A stretch of DNA of 64,000 bases from Muricomes intestini (GCF_004346165.1 NZ_SLZZ01000010.1:1-64000); one strand, 5' to 3'; shown: positions 48,048 to 57,636, counted from the first letter of the stretch. The notes: generated from the letters alone by a model not told the origin. A program made the numbers and translations.

Positions 48048-48566
48048 ATGAAGAATAATCTTGTTTTTATAGGCATGCCGGGGGTCGGCAAAAGTACGGT
48101 GGGTGTTGTTGTCGCAAAGCAGTTAGGCATGCATTTTATTGATACGGATTTGCTGATTCAGGAACAGGAGAAGAGACTTCTGCGTGAGATTATTGTAGAT
48201 GAGGGAGAAGAAGGGTTTCTGAAAATTGAAAATCAGGTCAATCGGAATGTAAATGTGGAAAATGCAGTAATTTCTCCCGGCGGAAGTGTTGTCTACTGTG
48301 ACGAGGCGATGAAGCATTTTAGGGAAATCGGAACGATTGTATATTTAAAGGCCTCTTATCAGGTAATAAAAAAGAGGATACAAAATCCTAAAAAAAGGGG
48401 AGTTCTCCTTAAAGAAGGGCAGTCGTTCAGGGATTTGTACAATGAGAGAATAAGACTTTTTGAAAAGTATGCAGATATAACTGTGTGTGAAGATGGATGC
48501 CGGATTGAAGAGACAATCGAAAACGTTTTATCAGCAGTGGAAAGTATGAGAAATGCCAGTGAATAG
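48048..48566 (+). CDS. Shikimate-kinase-like protein with altered substrate site
   Basis: 172 residues. P-loop kinase: GMPGVGKST (residues 9-17), Asp pair DTD (32-34), and lid Arg in KKRGVLLKEG and NERIRLFEKYAD. Compared with AroK, the shikimate-binding Arg of EEGFRxxE is Leu58 (EEGFLKIE), and the GGG loop reads SPGGSV (first Gly is Pro77). The ATP side is intact; the shikimate side is not. It may be a diverged shikimate kinase, or a kinase for another small alcohol. It is not clustered with other aro genes. The ATG at 48048 has a GGGCGGA box. Confidence 0.75.
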   Translation: MKNNLVFIGMPGVGKSTVGVVVAKQLGMHFIDTDLLIQEQEKRLLREIIVDEGEEGFLKIENQVNRNVNVENAVISPGGSVVYCDEAMKHFREIGTIVYLKASYQVIKKRIQNPKKRGVLLKEGQSFRDLYNERIRLFEKYADITVCEDGCRIEETIENVLSAVESMRNASE

Positions 48567-48596
48567 GCGGATTGCCCGATGATATAAAAAAATGAT

Positions 48597-48624
48597 TTTA
48601 CAAATGCCGGTTTTATGATATAAT
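48597..48624 (+). promoter_or_regulatory. Extended -10 promoter of murA
   Basis: TTTACA (48597-48602), 16-bp spacer, TGATATAAT with the -10 at 48619-48624. It gives a leader of about 136 nt. Confidence 0.6.
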
Positions 48625-48630
48625 ACCCTA

Positions 48631-48766
48631 GTATATGAAAAACCGGACTTGAGGACGGTGCGAGAAAGTCAAATCTGAGGTAACAGTTTGCCGGAATCAA
48701 GCTGTGGCTGAACTGTTACAATTTAAGAAACATAAGCATATATCAGAATGATAATTGAGGTGCGAA
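48631..48766 (+). promoter_or_regulatory. Structured leader of murA, no known riboswitch recognised
   Basis: GACTT pairs with AAGTC around a purine-rich loop (about 48646-48669). A stronger stem, GTAACAGTT (about 48680-48688) with AACTGTTAC (about 48711-48719), follows. A GGAC/GAGG-rich segment lies between two CCGG blocks. I match it to no class I know. Treat as a candidate cis-element only. Confidence 0.35.
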
Positions 48767-50059
48767 ATGGAGCAATATATTATTAAGGGCGGCAGTCCGC
48801 TTGTAGGGGAAGTTGAGATAGGCGGAGCAAAGAATGCGGCATTAGCCATTCTGGCAGCAGCCATTATGACGGATGAAACTGTCCTGATTGATAATCTTCC
48901 GGATGTAAATGATATCAACGTGATGTTGGAGGCCATTGCCGGAATTGGAGCCGTGGTGCAGAGAATCGGCAGGCATACAGTAAAGATTAACGGAAGCGCA
49001 GTTGGTGATTTCAGTATTGAGTATGACTATATTAAGAAGATCAGAGCATCTTATTATTTACTGGGAGCACTTCTGGGCAAATACAGAAAAGCAGAGGTGG
49101 CTCTTCCAGGCGGGTGCAATATCGGCAGCCGGCCGATTGACCAGCATCTGAAAGGATTTCGTGCTCTCGGGGCTGATGTGGACATTGAACATGGAAAGAT
49201 TGTAGCGGAGGCAGAAGTCCTTAGAGGAACACATCTTTATTTCGACGTGGTTACAGTGGGAGCTACCATTAATGTGATGATGGCCGCAGCTATGGCAGAA
49301 GGTCTGACTATTATGGAGAATGTGGCGAAGGAGCCTCATGTGGTTGATGTGGCGAACTTTTTGAACAGCATGGGCGCCAATATCAAAGGTGCAGGAACGG
49401 ATGTAATTAAAATCCGCGGGGTGAAATCACTGCATAAGACGGAGTATTCTATTATTCCCGATCAGATAGAAGCGGGAACTTTTATGTTTGCAGCTGCGGC
49501 TACCAGAGGAGATGTGACGGTACTCAACGTTATACCGAAGCATTTGGAGGCAACGATTTCCAAGCTGGTTGATATTGGCTGTGAGGTGGAGGAATTTGAT
49601 GATGCAGTGCGCGTAGTGGCTAAGGGAAGACTGCATTCCACGCAGGTGAAGACGCTGCCGTATCCCGGGTATCCCACAGACATGCAGCCGCAGATTGGTG
49701 TGACACTTGCACTGGCTGCAGGGACGAGTACGATTACGGAAAGCATTTTTGAGAATCGATTTAAATACTTAGATGAGCTGGCCAGAATGGGTGCAGCGAT
49801 TAAGGTTGAAGGAAACTCTGCAACAATTGAAGGAGTAGAGAAGCTGTCGGGTGCGAGAGTGAGTGCCCCTGATTTGCGTGCAGGTGCGGCGCTTTGCATT
49901 GCGGGACTTGCAACGGACGGAATTACGATTATTGACGATATTGTCTATATCCAGAGAGGATATGAAAGATTTGAAGAAAAGCTGCGCACTCTGGGCGGAA
50001 TGATTGAGAAGGTGTCCAGCGAGAAGGAAATACAGAAATTTAAGCTAAAGGTCGGTTAA
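48767..50059 (+). CDS. murA: UDP-N-acetylglucosamine 1-carboxyvinyltransferase
   Basis: 430 residues from the ATG at 48767 (TGAGGTG box). First committed step of peptidoglycan synthesis: enolpyruvyl transfer to UDP-GlcNAc. The Lys of GGAKNAALAILAA (about 19-31) and the Cys of LPGGCNIGSRPID (Cys117, the fosfomycin target) are present. YPTDMQPQ and ITESIFENRFKYLDEL mark the second domain. Many Clostridia carry two MurA paralogues; this window shows one. Confidence 0.96.
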   Translation: MEQYIIKGGSPLVGEVEIGGAKNAALAILAAAIMTDETVLIDNLPDVNDINVMLEAIAGIGAVVQRIGRHTVKINGSAVGDFSIEYDYIKKIRASYYLLGALLGKYRKAEVALPGGCNIGSRPIDQHLKGFRALGADVDIEHGKIVAEAEVLRGTHLYFDVVTVGATINVMMAAAMAEGLTIMENVAKEPHVVDVANFLNSMGANIKGAGTDVIKIRGVKSLHKTEYSIIPDQIEAGTFMFAAAATRGDVTVLNVIPKHLEATISKLVDIGCEVEEFDDAVRVVAKGRLHSTQVKTLPYPGYPTDMQPQIGVTLALAAGTSTITESIFENRFKYLDELARMGAAIKVEGNSATIEGVEKLSGARVSAPDLRAGAALCIAGLATDGITIIDDIVYIQRGYERFEEKLRTLGGMIEKVSSEKEIQKFKLKVG

Positions 50060-50103
50060 AGCAGCTTCGGGAAAGTAAAGTGGTGACCAGCCTGTAAGAA
50101 TTC

Positions 50104-50141
50104 AGAGCCGGTAATTGTGGGCATCCACATTTATCGGCTCT
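50104..50141 (+). terminator. Hairpin after murA
   Basis: AGAGCCGGTAATTGTGG pairs with CCACATTTATCGGCTCT around GCAT. A weak U-rich tail (ATGTGATATTT) follows. Confidence 0.6.
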
Positions 50142-50194
50142 ATGTGATATTTCGGTGAGGGAACAGTGCACCTAAGGATAAGGGGGGCGGCAGC

Positions 50195-51709
50195 TTGCAG
50201 AATGACCGATATGATGAGGAGATGCGCAGGCGTCAGATTGCGAGACAAAGAAGACAGATTCTACGTAGGAAACAGGTTCGGTGCAGGAGGCTGATTGTTC
50301 TGGGAAGCACAGCTTTTTTTGTGGTACTTGTTGCAGTGCTTTGTGTGCGGGGTATTAAGGACCATGGAGTCAAGAAGCAGCAGGCTGCGAGGCTGGAGCA
50401 GGGAATAGAAGCTGTACAGAGCTGTTACGAGAGGTTTCTGAACGAGCAGGAAAGTGCAGGCAATACAGAGATTCCTGCTGTGACTGATACATCAGTTGAG
50501 GCTTCGGCGGATGCGGGGAAAAAGCTGGACAACTCTTTTGCCTTATGGTTTATGAAAGCTTACCCTGAATGCAAAGAGGCTATTTTACAGGAGACACAGG
50601 ACGGAAAGTTTTCCACCGAGGATATTTATACAGCGGTGGGAGAGACTATGTACGTTGTCTATGACAGGTATAGGGGGTATTTGGACAATGCCAAAAAGGC
50701 GGAAGAACAGGGGATTTATCTAAAGGCTGGGGAAGCCGGAAAACCTGTAGAGGTAGTGATTGCAGGGGATCTTTGCCTGGCCGAGAATGGATTTGTATTG
50801 GACTATTATGATACAGTAAATAATCTGTCGGAATGCATTTCACCACAGTTGTTAAAAATGTCCAATGCTGCCGATGTTTTTTACCTGAATCATGAGTATT
50901 GTATCAGTGACAGGGGAGAGCCGCTGGAAAACAAGTTGTACACGTTTCGGGCGAAGCCAGAGCGTATGAAACTTTTGGAAGAAATGGGAACAGATTTGGT
51001 TTCTCTGGCCAATAATCACATTTACGATTACGGAAGGGATGCGATGCTGGATACGTTAGAGTTGCTGGATGAAGCAGAACTTCCTTATGTGGGAGGCGGC
51101 AGGAACAGTAAAGAAGCCGAACTCCCCATTTATTTTGTGGTAAATGGTATTAAGGTTGGTTTTGTTGCAGCAACAAATGCGGAGATTGTTTACTATACTC
51201 CTGCTGCTGAGGCGAATTCTCCGGGGGTGCTGGAGGCTTATGATACGACAGAATATAATAAGGTAATCAGAAAAGCAGCCGGGCAGTGTGATTACCTTAT
51301 TGCCTATATTCACTGGGGCGAAGAGGATACAAATGCTTATTCACAGTATCAGCATGATATGGGAAAGGAATTTCTTGAAGCGGGTGCCGATATTGTGGTA
51401 GGGGGGCATCCCCACGTACTGCAGGGGATGGAATATATAGAGGGCAAACCGGTTATTTACAGTATGGGAGACTTCTGGTTTAATGATGAGACAAAATATA
51501 CCGGACTTCTGAAGTTGGATATCAGTGCAGAGGGATTGGATGAGATGTCATTTGTGCCCTGTCTGCAGACAGGATACACAACACAGTATATTGAAGGTAA
51601 AGAGGAGCAGGCTGAGTTTTACAAGTTTTTTGAAGAATTGAGTCCTAATGTAAAAATTAATTCTAAAGGCATATTTAAAGAAACAGCCGGTGAGAAATGG
51701 TTGAGGTGA
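50195..51709 (+). CDS. CapA/PgsA-like metallophosphatase-fold membrane protein
   Basis: 504 residues from a TTG start behind AGGGGGG. A basic N-terminus (RRRQIARQRRQILRRKQ) leads to one membrane span (about 32-52). A ~130-residue linker follows, then the CapA domain: VIAGDLCLAENGF (about 187-199), FYLNHEY (about 227-233), LANNHIYDYG (about 270-279), IHWGEE and GGHPHVLQGMEYI (about 406-418). The Asp/Asn/His metal-like motifs sit outside the membrane. Members act in poly-gamma-glutamate capsule or teichoic-type polymer handling; no capsule operon is adjacent, so the polymer is unknown. Confidence 0.88.
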   Translation: MQNDRYDEEMRRRQIARQRRQILRRKQVRCRRLIVLGSTAFFVVLVAVLCVRGIKDHGVKKQQAARLEQGIEAVQSCYERFLNEQESAGNTEIPAVTDTSVEASADAGKKLDNSFALWFMKAYPECKEAILQETQDGKFSTEDIYTAVGETMYVVYDRYRGYLDNAKKAEEQGIYLKAGEAGKPVEVVIAGDLCLAENGFVLDYYDTVNNLSECISPQLLKMSNAADVFYLNHEYCISDRGEPLENKLYTFRAKPERMKLLEEMGTDLVSLANNHIYDYGRDAMLDTLELLDEAELPYVGGGRNSKEAELPIYFVVNGIKVGFVAATNAEIVYYTPAAEANSPGVLEAYDTTEYNKVIRKAAGQCDYLIAYIHWGEEDTNAYSQYQHDMGKEFLEAGADIVVGGHPHVLQGMEYIEGKPVIYSMGDFWFNDETKYTGLLKLDISAEGLDEMSFVPCLQTGYTTQYIEGKEEQAEFYKFFEELSPNVKINSKGIFKETAGEKWLR

Positions 51710-51713
51710 GAAG

Positions 51714-52286
51714 ATGAAGCTTGATGAAATTATGATTCGGATGGCATCTTTGAAGGATGCAAGGGGTATACTGGATATTTATGCTCCTTATGTTACAGAT
51801 TCAGCAAATTCGTTTGAATATGAGGTGCCCCACCTGAGAAAATTTCGCAGGAGAATGCTTGGTATTATGGAGAAATTTCCTTATCTTGTAGCAGAAGAAA
51901 AAGGCAAGATTATAGGATATTGCTATGCCTGTTCTTTCAAAGACCGGGCTGCTTATGACTGGTCGGTGGAGACTACAATTTATATTGGGCAGGGATACAA
52001 GAGCAGAGGAATAGGAAGGAAGTTGTACCAGAAACTGGAGGAGATTCTCGTGGAGCAGCATATTCTGAACCTGAATGCCTGCATCACCTATCCAAATCCG
52101 GAAAGCATTGCATTCCATGAGAAAATGGGATATGAGACGGCAGCTCATTTTCATAGATGCGGTTATAAGGCAGGAATGTGGTATGATATGATATGGATGG
52201 AAAAGATGCTGGGGAGGCATGAGACTGCGCCTCTTCCGGTGATACCTGTGAGCAGTGTTGATATAGACCGGACTGAATATAGGTGA
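51714..52286 (+). CDS. GNAT N-acetyltransferase, phosphinothricin acetyltransferase-like
   Basis: 190 residues. GNAT fold close to the Pat/Bar group: IRMASLKDARGILDIYAPYV (about 6-25), SVETTIYIGQGYKSRGIGRKLYQ (about 82-104, with the acetyl-CoA loop QGYKSRGIG), and NACITYPNPESIAFHEKMGYE (about 121-141). It would acetylate a small amine such as phosphinothricin or methionine sulfoximine/sulfone analogues. It starts 4 bases after the capA-like stop. Confidence 0.9.
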   Translation: MKLDEIMIRMASLKDARGILDIYAPYVTDSANSFEYEVPHLRKFRRRMLGIMEKFPYLVAEEKGKIIGYCYACSFKDRAAYDWSVETTIYIGQGYKSRGIGRKLYQKLEEILVEQHILNLNACITYPNPESIAFHEKMGYETAAHFHRCGYKAGMWYDMIWMEKMLGRHETAPLPVIPVSSVDIDRTEYR

Positions 52287-52386
52287 AATAGAATCGGCTA
52301 CAAAATTTATAAGATGTATATTGACTATATGCGCAATACGGTGTAAAATATCATATGAATCTATAACAATTTAATAAGCAAGCTTT

Positions 52387-52484
52387 CTCTTATTCAGAGC
52401 GGTGGAGGTACAAAGGACCTGTGAAACCGCGGCAACCCCTGTAAAGGAAGGTGCCAACCTGAGCGAGTAATCGAACAATAAGAG
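52387..52484 (+). promoter_or_regulatory. SAM-I (S-box) riboswitch controlling metK
   Basis: The outer helix CTCTTATT (52387-52394) pairs with AATAAGAG (52477-52484). The core holds CAGAGCGGTGGAGG, CCTGTGAAACCGCGGCAACC, AAGGTGCCAACCTGAGCGAG and the last loop AATCGAAC, which is the S-box consensus. SAM binding should favour the terminator at 52504-52536, a negative feedback on SAM synthase. Confidence 0.95.
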
Positions 52485-52503
52485 GATTGATTTATGGTAT
52501 ATA

Positions 52504-52536
52504 AACAGTCCGCTTTTTGTGGACTGTTTTCTTTAT
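52504..52536 (+). terminator. Expression-platform terminator of the SAM riboswitch
   Basis: ACAGTCC pairs with GGACTGT around GCTTTTTGT, followed by TTTCTTT. Confidence 0.85.
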
Positions 52537-52630
52537 ACTTCTGAAGAAGTACATAGAAAATGGCCCCGAGGAGAAAGAGCTGATTTGGATTGCAGAAAAT
52601 GCAATCCCAACATGTCAAAGGAGAAACAAT

Positions 52631-53818
52631 ATGGAAAGACAATTATTTACATCAGAATCAGTAACAGAAGGGCATCCGGATAAAATGTGCGATCAGATAT
52701 CAGACGCAATTCTGGACGCACTGATGGAAAAAGACCCAATGAGCCGTGTGGCGTGTGAGACCTGCACAACAACGGGGCTTGTGATGGTAATGGGCGAGAT
52801 TACGACTAACGCATATGTGGATATCCAGAAAATTGTGCGAGATACAGTACGTGAGATTGGATATACGAGAGGAAAATACGGATTTGATGCAGATACATGT
52901 GGTGTAATTGCAGCAATTGATGAGCAGTCCCCGGATATAGCTCTGGGTGTCGACAAGGCGCTTGAAGCCAAAGAAAATAAAATGCAGGATCATGAAATTG
53001 AGGCGATAGGGGCCGGAGATCAGGGAATGATGTTTGGATACGCTTCCGATGAGACGGAGGAATACATGCCTTATCCTGTGGCATTGGCCCACAAACTGGC
53101 AAGACAGCTGACAAAGGTAAGAAAGGATGGTACGCTTTCTTATCTTCGTCCTGACGGAAAGACACAGGTAACGGTAGAATATGATGAAAACGGAGTACCC
53201 AAAAGGCTGGATGCAGTTGTACTTTCCACCCAGCATGACCCGAATACATCCCAGGAGCAGATTCATAAGGACATTAAAAAGTATGTCTTTGATGAAGTTA
53301 TACCGGAACAAATGGTAGATAGCAATACAAAATTCTTTGTCAATCCGACTGGACGTTTTGTAATTGGCGGACCACACGGGGACAGCGGACTTACAGGGCG
53401 CAAGATTATTGTAGACACATACGGCGGAATGGCGCGGCACGGCGGCGGCGCATTTTCAGGAAAAGACTGCACGAAGGTGGACCGTTCCGCAGCATATGCT
53501 GCCCGCTACGCAGCAAAAAATATTGTGGCGGCAGGTTTGGCCCGGAAGTGCGAAATACAACTTTCCTATGCCATCGGGGTAGCGCAGCCCACCTCCATCA
53601 TGGTTGATACCTTCGGCACAGGAAAAATTTCCGAAGATAAGCTGGTAGACATTATTCGTGAAAACTTCGATCTGCGTCCGGCAGGCATTATAAAAATGCT
53701 GGATCTGCGCCGTCCCATCTATAAGCAAACGGCAGCATACGGCCATTTCGGGCGCAATGATTTAAATTTACCATGGGAAAAGTTAGATAAAGTTGACGCA
53801 TTAAAAAAATACCTGTAA
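52631..53818 (+). CDS. metK: S-adenosylmethionine synthase
   Basis: 395 residues from the ATG at 52631 (AAAGGAGA box); the longer frame to 52517 crosses the riboswitch region. It makes SAM from methionine and ATP. Signatures are [19 protein letters not shown] (about 6-24), [12 protein letters not shown] (about 125-136) and [23 protein letters not shown] (about 273-295). It is controlled by the S-box riboswitch. Confidence 0.97.
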   Translation: MERQLFTSESVTEGHPDKMCDQISDAILDALMEKDPMSRVACETCTTTGLVMVMGEITTNAYVDIQKIVRDTVREIGYTRGKYGFDADTCGVIAAIDEQSPDIALGVDKALEAKENKMQDHEIEAIGAGDQGMMFGYASDETEEYMPYPVALAHKLARQLTKVRKDGTLSYLRPDGKTQVTVEYDENGVPKRLDAVVLSTQHDPNTSQEQIHKDIKKYVFDEVIPEQMVDSNTKFFVNPTGRFVIGGPHGDSGLTGRKIIVDTYGGMARHGGGAFSGKDCTKVDRSAAYAARYAAKNIVAAGLARKCEIQLSYAIGVAQPTSIMVDTFGTGKISEDKLVDIIRENFDLRPAGIIKMLDLRRPIYKQTAAYGHFGRNDLNLPWEKLDKVDALKKYL

Positions 53819-53850
53819 TATAAGTAGTCAGGTGCGTTAAGGAAAAGGTA

Positions 53851-53880
53851 GGGCAGGCACCGTCGGTGTCTGCCTATTTT
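53851..53880 (+). terminator. Terminator of metK
   Basis: GGCAGGCACC pairs with GGTGTCTGCC (G-U aside) around GTC, followed by TATTTT. Confidence 0.75.
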
Positions 53881-53926
53881 CAGAATATTCAGAAAACGAA
53901 CTGCAAAAGGGTCAGACCCCTTTTCG
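53880..53926. repeat. R2 bipartite palindromic repeat, copy 3
   Basis: CAGAATATTCAG, a short spacer, then TGCAAAAGGGTCAGACCCC with TTTT. It lies between the metK terminator and the histidine kinase ribosome binding site. Confidence 0.85.
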
Positions 53927-53946
53927 CTTTTCGAAAGGAGTGCGCT

Positions 53947-55002
53947 ATGAAGCTTAAGACGAAGCTGGTGATTGCCTTTATGACGGTGATGGTATTGCCG
54001 ACTATTTTTACCACAGCAGCAGTGTACACATTTAGCGGGAGCAGGGGCGGGGAGTTTCAGCAGCTTTATCTGCTGATTGTTTTCATGACAGCTGCAATTT
54101 TGATTTACTGGATTTACAGAACAGTATCTGTGCCGCTTGCTAAGCTGCAGAGGGCCGCGAGGAATATTAAGGAAGGGAATCTTGATTTCGAAATAAAAAG
54201 TGAGACAGACGACGAGATTGGGCAGCTCTGTCAGGACTTTGAAGAAATGCGTCTGCGGTTAAAGGCGAATGCGGAGGAGAAAATTGCATATGATAAAGAA
54301 AATAAGGAATTAATAAGTAATATTTCCCATGACCTTAAGACGCCGATTACCGCCATTAAAGGCTATGTGGAAGGAATCATGGATGGTGTTGCGGATACGC
54401 CGGAAAAGATGGACAGATACATCAAAACAATATACAATAAGGCTAATGAGATGGATCTGCTTATTAACGAGCTGACGCTGTATTCTAAAATTGATACAAA
54501 CCGTATTCCCTATAACTTTACGACTATATCCGCAAAGCAGTATTTTGGAGACTGCGCGGAGGATATGTCTCTTGAGCTGGAAGCAAAGGGTGTGGAATTC
54601 ACATACCGTAATTATGTGGAGACAGATTCAAAAGTAATTGTAGATCCAGAACAGCTCAGGCGCGTTATTAACAATATTGTGACAAATTCTCTGAAATATA
54701 TGGACAAACCAGAGGGCAGGATTACAATGAATTTAAAAGATGTAGGCGATTTTATTCAAGTTGAACTTGGAGATAATGGAAAAGGAATCGCTGCAAAGGA
54801 TCTGTCAAATATTTTTGACAGATTTTACCGGACGGATGCTTCCCGGAATTCCTCGAAAGGAGGAAGCGGCATCGGACTTTCTATTGTCAAGAAGATTGTA
54901 GAAGAGCATGGCGGTAAGATTTGGGCCGCCAGTGAAGAAGGGGTTGGAACAACAATGTATTTAGTAGTTAGAAAATATCAGGAGGTACCATTAGATGAGT
55001 AA
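53947..55002 (+). CDS. HAMP-domain sensor histidine kinase
   Basis: 351 residues from the ATG at 53947 (AAAGGAG box); the longer frame passes through repeat R2. Two membrane spans (about 6-26 and 39-59) flank a very short outer loop, so it probably senses the membrane itself. A HAMP region follows (VSVPLAKLQRAARNIKEGNLDFE). The His box is SNISHDLKTPITAIKGYVEG (about 123-142), and the ATPase boxes are RRVINNIVTNSLKYMDKPEG and GDNGKGIAAKDLSNIFDRFYR. It overlaps the response regulator by 8 bases. Confidence 0.93.
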   Translation: MKLKTKLVIAFMTVMVLPTIFTTAAVYTFSGSRGGEFQQLYLLIVFMTAAILIYWIYRTVSVPLAKLQRAARNIKEGNLDFEIKSETDDEIGQLCQDFEEMRLRLKANAEEKIAYDKENKELISNISHDLKTPITAIKGYVEGIMDGVADTPEKMDRYIKTIYNKANEMDLLINELTLYSKIDTNRIPYNFTTISAKQYFGDCAEDMSLELEAKGVEFTYRNYVETDSKVIVDPEQLRRVINNIVTNSLKYMDKPEGRITMNLKDVGDFIQVELGDNGKGIAAKDLSNIFDRFYRTDASRNSSKGGSGIGLSIVKKIVEEHGGKIWAASEEGVGTTMYLVVRKYQEVPLDE

Positions 55003-55687
55003 GAAAATCTTGATTGTCGAGGATGAAGAAAGCATCGCTGATCTGGAAAAGGATTATCTGGAGCTAAGTGATTTTGACGTATCAGTGGCAAATGACGGGG
55101 AACTGGGACTGAAAAAGGCTTTGGGGGAGGATTATGATTTAATAATCCTGGATCTGATGCTCCCGGGAGTTGATGGATTTGAAATATGCCGGCAGGTGAG
55201 GAGCCAGAGGAACACACCGATTATTATGGTGTCCGCCAAAAAGGACGACATTGATAAAATCAGAGGGCTGGGCCTGGGGGCAGATGACTATATGACGAAG
55301 CCATTTAGCCCGAGTGAACTTGTAGCACGCGTCAAGGCGCATTTGGCAAGATATGAGCGTCTGATTGGAAGTAATGTAGAAGAAAACGAAATTATAGAAA
55401 TCAGAGGATTGAAGATAGATACTACAGCAAGGCGTGTGTGGGTAAATGGAGAGGAAAAATCTTTTACTACGAAGGAATTTGATTTGCTGACTTTCCTTGC
55501 GGGACACCCAAACCATGTATATACGAAGGAAGAGCTGTTCCGGGAAATTTGGGATATGGAGTCTATCGGAGATATTGCAACAGTCACAGTCCATATCAAG
55601 AAAATCCGGGAGAAAATAGAATATGACACCTCCCATCCACAGTATATTGAGACAATCTGGGGAGTCGGGTACCGATTTAAGGTGTAA
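54995..55687 (+). CDS. OmpR/PhoB-family response regulator
   Basis: 230 residues. The receiver domain shows ILIVEDEESIADL (about 5-17), the phospho-Asp in LIILDLMLPGVDGFEIC (about 50-66) and Lys in DDYMTKPFSPSELVARV. The C-terminal winged helix ends VHIKKIREKIEYDTSHPQYIE and TIWGVGYRFKV. It is encoded after its kinase, the less common gene order in this family. Confidence 0.95.
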   Translation: MSKKILIVEDEESIADLEKDYLELSDFDVSVANDGELGLKKALGEDYDLIILDLMLPGVDGFEICRQVRSQRNTPIIMVSAKKDDIDKIRGLGLGADDYMTKPFSPSELVARVKAHLARYERLIGSNVEENEIIEIRGLKIDTTARRVWVNGEEKSFTTKEFDLLTFLAGHPNHVYTKEELFREIWDMESIGDIATVTVHIKKIREKIEYDTSHPQYIETIWGVGYRFKV

Positions 55688-55691
55688 AAAG

Positions 55692-56471
55692 ATGATTACA
55701 AGTACAAGCAATCAAAAAGTAAAGGAACTGCTGCAGTTTCAGAAAAAGAGCAAAGCAAGAAATCAGGAGCGGGTATTTATTGCAGAAGGCAGCCGTATGG
55801 TCGGGGAGACACCCCGGAAATCTTTGTTGAAGCTGTATGTGTCGGAGACTTACTATAATAAGCACCGGGAAGAGCTGGAGAAAATGAAAAGCCATCCGGA
55901 GGTACTGACGGATACGGTATTTGCATATGTTTCCGACACAAAAAGCCCCCAGGGCATTTTAGCGGTTATCCGGCAGATGGATTATAGACTGGAGGATATA
56001 CTCAGAAAGAGAACACCGCACATACTGGTTCTGGATAATTTACAGGATCCGGGAAATGTGGGGACCATTTTCAGAACCGCGGAGGCCGCCGGAGCGACCG
56101 GAATACTGATGAGCAGGGACTGTGTGGATATTTACAATCCCAAGACGATTCGTTCTACTATGGGGGCAATCTACAGGATGCCGTTTCTTTATCTGGATGA
56201 TTTGCAAAAGGGTATCCGCACATTGAAAGAGAAAAATATTCGCATCTACGCCGCTCATCTGAAAGGGGATAATTCCTACGACAAGGAAGATTACCGCCGG
56301 GGAACCGCATTTTTAATCGGAAATGAGGGAAATGGCTTGAACTCTGACATTGCCCGGTGTGCCGATACCTGGCTCCGCATTCCTATGGAAGGACAGGCAG
56401 AGTCGCTGAATGCAGCTATGGCGGCAGGAATATTGATGTTTGAAGTGAGCAGGCAGAGACGGAAGGGATGA
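55692..56471 (+). CDS. TrmH/SpoU-family RNA 2'-O-methyltransferase
   Basis: 259 residues from the ATG at 55692, 4 bases after the response regulator stop. The N-terminal substrate-binding domain (TSNQKVKELLQFQKKSKAR, ERVFIAEGSRMV) and the SPOUT domain (VLDNLQDPGNVGTIFRTAEA; AFLIGNEGNGLNSDIARCAD; RIPMEGQAESLNAAMAAGI) give a 23S rRNA ribose methylase of the RlmB/TrmH group. The exact nucleotide is unknown. Confidence 0.92.
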   Translation: MITSTSNQKVKELLQFQKKSKARNQERVFIAEGSRMVGETPRKSLLKLYVSETYYNKHREELEKMKSHPEVLTDTVFAYVSDTKSPQGILAVIRQMDYRLEDILRKRTPHILVLDNLQDPGNVGTIFRTAEAAGATGILMSRDCVDIYNPKTIRSTMGAIYRMPFLYLDDLQKGIRTLKEKNIRIYAAHLKGDNSYDKEDYRRGTAFLIGNEGNGLNSDIARCADTWLRIPMEGQAESLNAAMAAGILMFEVSRQRRKG

Positions 56472-56483
56472 AGCCTGTTTGCT

Positions 56484-56552
56484 GGGAGCACAAAGTGCGG
56501 AGCAACCCGTAGGTATCAGGGGGCAAAATACCTTTTGACCCCCTACATCATA
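56484..56552. repeat. R1 repeat, copy 5 (partial, inverted)
   Basis: Reads GGGAGCACAAAGTGCGGAGC, CCGTAGGTATC and AGGGGGCAAAATACC, then TTTTGACCCCC. This is the reverse of the left half of copy 1. It sits between the rRNA methylase and argF. Confidence 0.85.
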
Positions 56553-56584
56553 AGATACTAATGAATGCAGGAGAGGAAGATAGT

Positions 56585-57577
56585 ATGAACTTAAAAGGAA
56601 GAAATTTTTTGACACTGAAAGATTACACTCCAGAGGAAATTTCTTATCTGCTTGATTTGGCTGAGGAGCTGAAGAAAAGAAAAAAGAATGGAGTACCTGT
56701 GGATCATTATAAGGGCAAGAATGTAGCTCTTATCTTTGAAAAGACAAGCACCAGAACACGCTGCGCATTTGAAGTGGCAGCTCATGATCTGGGGATGGGG
56801 ACCACATATCTGGAGCCAAGCGGTTCACAGATCGGAAAGAAAGAGAGCATTGAGGACACTGCCAGGGTACTGGGCAGAATGTATGACGGTATTGAATACC
56901 GCGGCTTCGGTCAGGCGATAGTAGAAGATCTGGCTGAGAATGCCGGGGTCCCCGTGTGGAACGGACTTACAAATGAATACCATCCGACTCAGGTTATGGC
57001 AGATATGCTGACAATCCGGGAAAATTTCGGCAGATTAAAGGATGTCAAGCTGGTGTACATGGGAGACGCAAGATTTAATATGGGCAATTCTCTGATGATA
57101 GCATGTGCAAAAATGGGAATGCATTTCGTGGCATGTACGACAGAAAAATATTTTCCAAATAAAGAACTGGTAGAAATCTGCGAAGGATATGCAGAAAAAT
57201 CCGGTGCGACTATCACATTAACAGAAGATGTAAAAGCCGGGACAAAAGACGCAGATGTTATTTACACCGATGTCTGGGTATCTATGGGCGAGCCGGACGA
57301 AGTGTGGGAAAAACGGATTAAAGAACTTTCTCCATATAAAGTGACAAAGGAAATTATGGCTAATGCAGGCAAAAAAGCGATTTTCCTGCATTGTCTGCCG
57401 GCATTTCACGATTTAAAGACAAAAATTGGAAAAGAAATGGGAGAAAGGTTCGGAATCGAGGATATGGAAGTGACAGATGAAGTCTTCGAGTCTGAACAGT
57501 CCAAAGTATTTGATGAAGCAGAAAACCGGATGCATACTATCAAGGCAGTAATGGCTGCGACATTAGGAGAATTTTAA
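56585..57577 (+). CDS. argF: Ornithine carbamoyltransferase
   Basis: 330 residues from the ATG at 56585 (GGAGAG box); a start at 56561 lacks one. It forms citrulline from ornithine and carbamoyl phosphate, the sixth step of arginine synthesis or the reverse in arginine catabolism. Motifs are [17 protein letters not shown] (about 57-73, carbamoyl phosphate site), [12 protein letters not shown] (about 135) and HCLPAFHD (about 273-280, with the Cys). No other arg gene lies in the window. Confidence 0.96.
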   Translation: MNLKGRNFLTLKDYTPEEISYLLDLAEELKKRKKNGVPVDHYKGKNVALIFEKTSTRTRCAFEVAAHDLGMGTTYLEPSGSQIGKKESIEDTARVLGRMYDGIEYRGFGQAIVEDLAENAGVPVWNGLTNEYHPTQVMADMLTIRENFGRLKDVKLVYMGDARFNMGNSLMIACAKMGMHFVACTTEKYFPNKELVEICEGYAEKSGATITLTEDVKAGTKDADVIYTDVWVSMGEPDEVWEKRIKELSPYKVTKEIMANAGKKAIFLHCLPAFHDLKTKIGKEMGERFGIEDMEVTDEVFESEQSKVFDEAENRMHTIKAVMAATLGEF

Positions 57578-57620
57578 GAATATTCTGAAAACGGTGCTCA
57601 AAAGGGTCAGACCCCTTTTA
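57577..57620. repeat. R2 bipartite palindromic repeat, copy 4
   Basis: AGAATATTCTGAAAACGGTG then CTCAAAAGGGTCAGACCCC and TTTT. It starts at the last base of argF and ends 17 bases before the birA start. Confidence 0.88.
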
Positions 57621-57636
57621 GACTTGAGGTGGAAAA

